Below, one piece after another: positions 5,762 through 6,188 of a stretch of 6,188 nucleotides of DNA. Origin of the DNA: Verrucomicrobiales bacterium (GTDB lineage: Bacteria > Verrucomicrobiota > Verrucomicrobiia > Limisphaerales > UBA1100). The stretch is from positions 1 through 6,188 of the forward strand of contig PBFV01000061.1 in the NCBI GenBank assembly GCA_002718935.1. Reading direction: 5' to 3'. The notes under the pieces are model-generated. The model did not search any database and was not told the origin of the DNA. It was given only the letters and a program-made list of their open reading frames with translations. The number at the start of each line of letters is the position of its first letter. The first letter of the stretch is position 1. Made by a program: the position numbers and the translations under genes.

Positions 5762-6188
5762 ACCCAGACTGTCTCCAATACCTCCTGACCAACGACGAAC
5801 GCGCTCAGTTCAACGCGCAAGGCTATCTCGTCGTGGAGAATGCGTTGGATGCCGCCGCTTGCGAGCGGGTGATTGCGGTGATGGATCGCGTGGACGCACG
5901 CGAACGATCCGAGGCGTTGGCGGGCAAGTTGCTTTCGGTGACCAATGTGCTGGGCGAGGACGAGGCGGTGCTGGATCTTGTCGATTGCCCGACGACGTTT
6001 CCGAAGGTGTGGGGCATTCTCGGCTGGAACATTTACTCGTATCACTCGCATCTCGACGTGACGCCCAACGAGAGCGCCCGCCGGCAGGATTGGCACGTGG
6101 CGTGGCATCAGGACAGCATGCGCGTGAATGACGAAATTGAAAGCGACCCGCGCCCGCGCCTGTCGTTGAAGATCGGCTTTTACCTCAC
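5758..6188 (+). CDS. Phytanoyl-CoA dioxygenase (PhyH)-like Fe(II)/2-oxoglutarate oxygenase, 3'-truncated
   Basis: The gene starts at an ATG inside the stop of the propeller gene and stays open to the window edge, giving 143 full codons. The N-terminal segment LTNDERAQFNAQGYLVVENALD (residues 10-31) is the typical PhyH opening, in which a helix is followed by a 'G-[YF]-[LV]-V-x-[ND]' strand. WHVAWHQDS (112-120) holds the H-x-D iron-binding motif, His117 and Asp119. The distal His and the 2-oxoglutarate-binding Arg would lie beyond the right edge. Members hydroxylate varied small molecules, lipids or natural products, and Planctomycetota and Verrucomicrobiota carry many paralogues of unknown substrate. 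No signal peptide is seen, so it is probably cytoplasmic. The ATGA overlap points to co-translation with the exported propeller protein. The substrate cannot be inferred. Confidence 0.88.
   Translation, partial: MNPDCLQYLLTNDERAQFNAQGYLVVENALDAAACERVIAVMDRVDARERSEALAGKLLSVTNVLGEDEAVLDLVDCPTTFPKVWGILGWNIYSYHSHLDVTPNESARRQDWHVAWHQDSMRVNDEIESDPRPRLSLKIGFYL

Noticed and set aside
5722..6108. A 128-codon minus-strand open frame opposite the PhyH-like gene
   Set aside because: The plus-strand frame shows the PhyH opening and the H-x-D motif, so the minus frame is a shadow.

Overview
The window is GC-rich, gene-dense bacterial chromosome with six protein-coding genes, two of them cut by the window edges. 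I see no RNA gene, mobile element or CRISPR array. No stretch above about 105 bases lacks a gene. The family mix is a DUF1552 (HxxSHH) protein, a secreted FG-GAP/ASPIC-UnbV (CRTAC1-like) protein, a Tat-exported sulfite-oxidase-fold enzyme, a secreted five-bladed beta-propeller and a phytanoyl-CoA-dioxygenase-like protein. This mix is typical of the Planctomycetota-Verrucomicrobiota group, and I lean towards an environmental Verrucomicrobiota. That placement is inferred from gene families only.

Layout: (1) bases 1-1748, plus strand: the C-terminal part of a DUF1552 protein, overlapping by ATGA with a secreted protein of unknown function. (2) bases 1752-4506, minus strand: a Tat-exported molybdopterin enzyme followed after 19 nt by a secreted FG-GAP/UnbV protein. 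This pair converges on block 1 with only 3 nt between the stop codons, and both stops lie inside one perfect 17-bp palindrome. (3) bases 4613-6188, plus strand: a secreted beta-propeller protein (glycosidase-like fold) overlapping by ATGA with a PhyH-type Fe(II)/2-oxoglutarate oxygenase that runs off the right edge. Blocks 2 and 3 diverge from a roughly 105-nt intergenic region that carries a short AT-rich palindrome near its centre and a small GC hairpin beside the molybdoenzyme start.

The genes look like three two-gene units. Four or five of the six products appear to be exported (Sec for three, Tat for the molybdoenzyme, and the DUF1552 protein by family habit), and only the PhyH protein looks cytoplasmic. 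A plausible reading is extracytoplasmic substrate handling and redox chemistry in a polymer-degrading bacterium, but no substrate can be read from the sequence. I found no clear new defence or mobile system. The points most worth a second look are the DUF1552-linked secreted protein with a possible repeated beta-barrel layout, the unusual active-site surroundings of the molybdoenzyme, the propeller-oxygenase pair, and the shared stop-codon palindrome.
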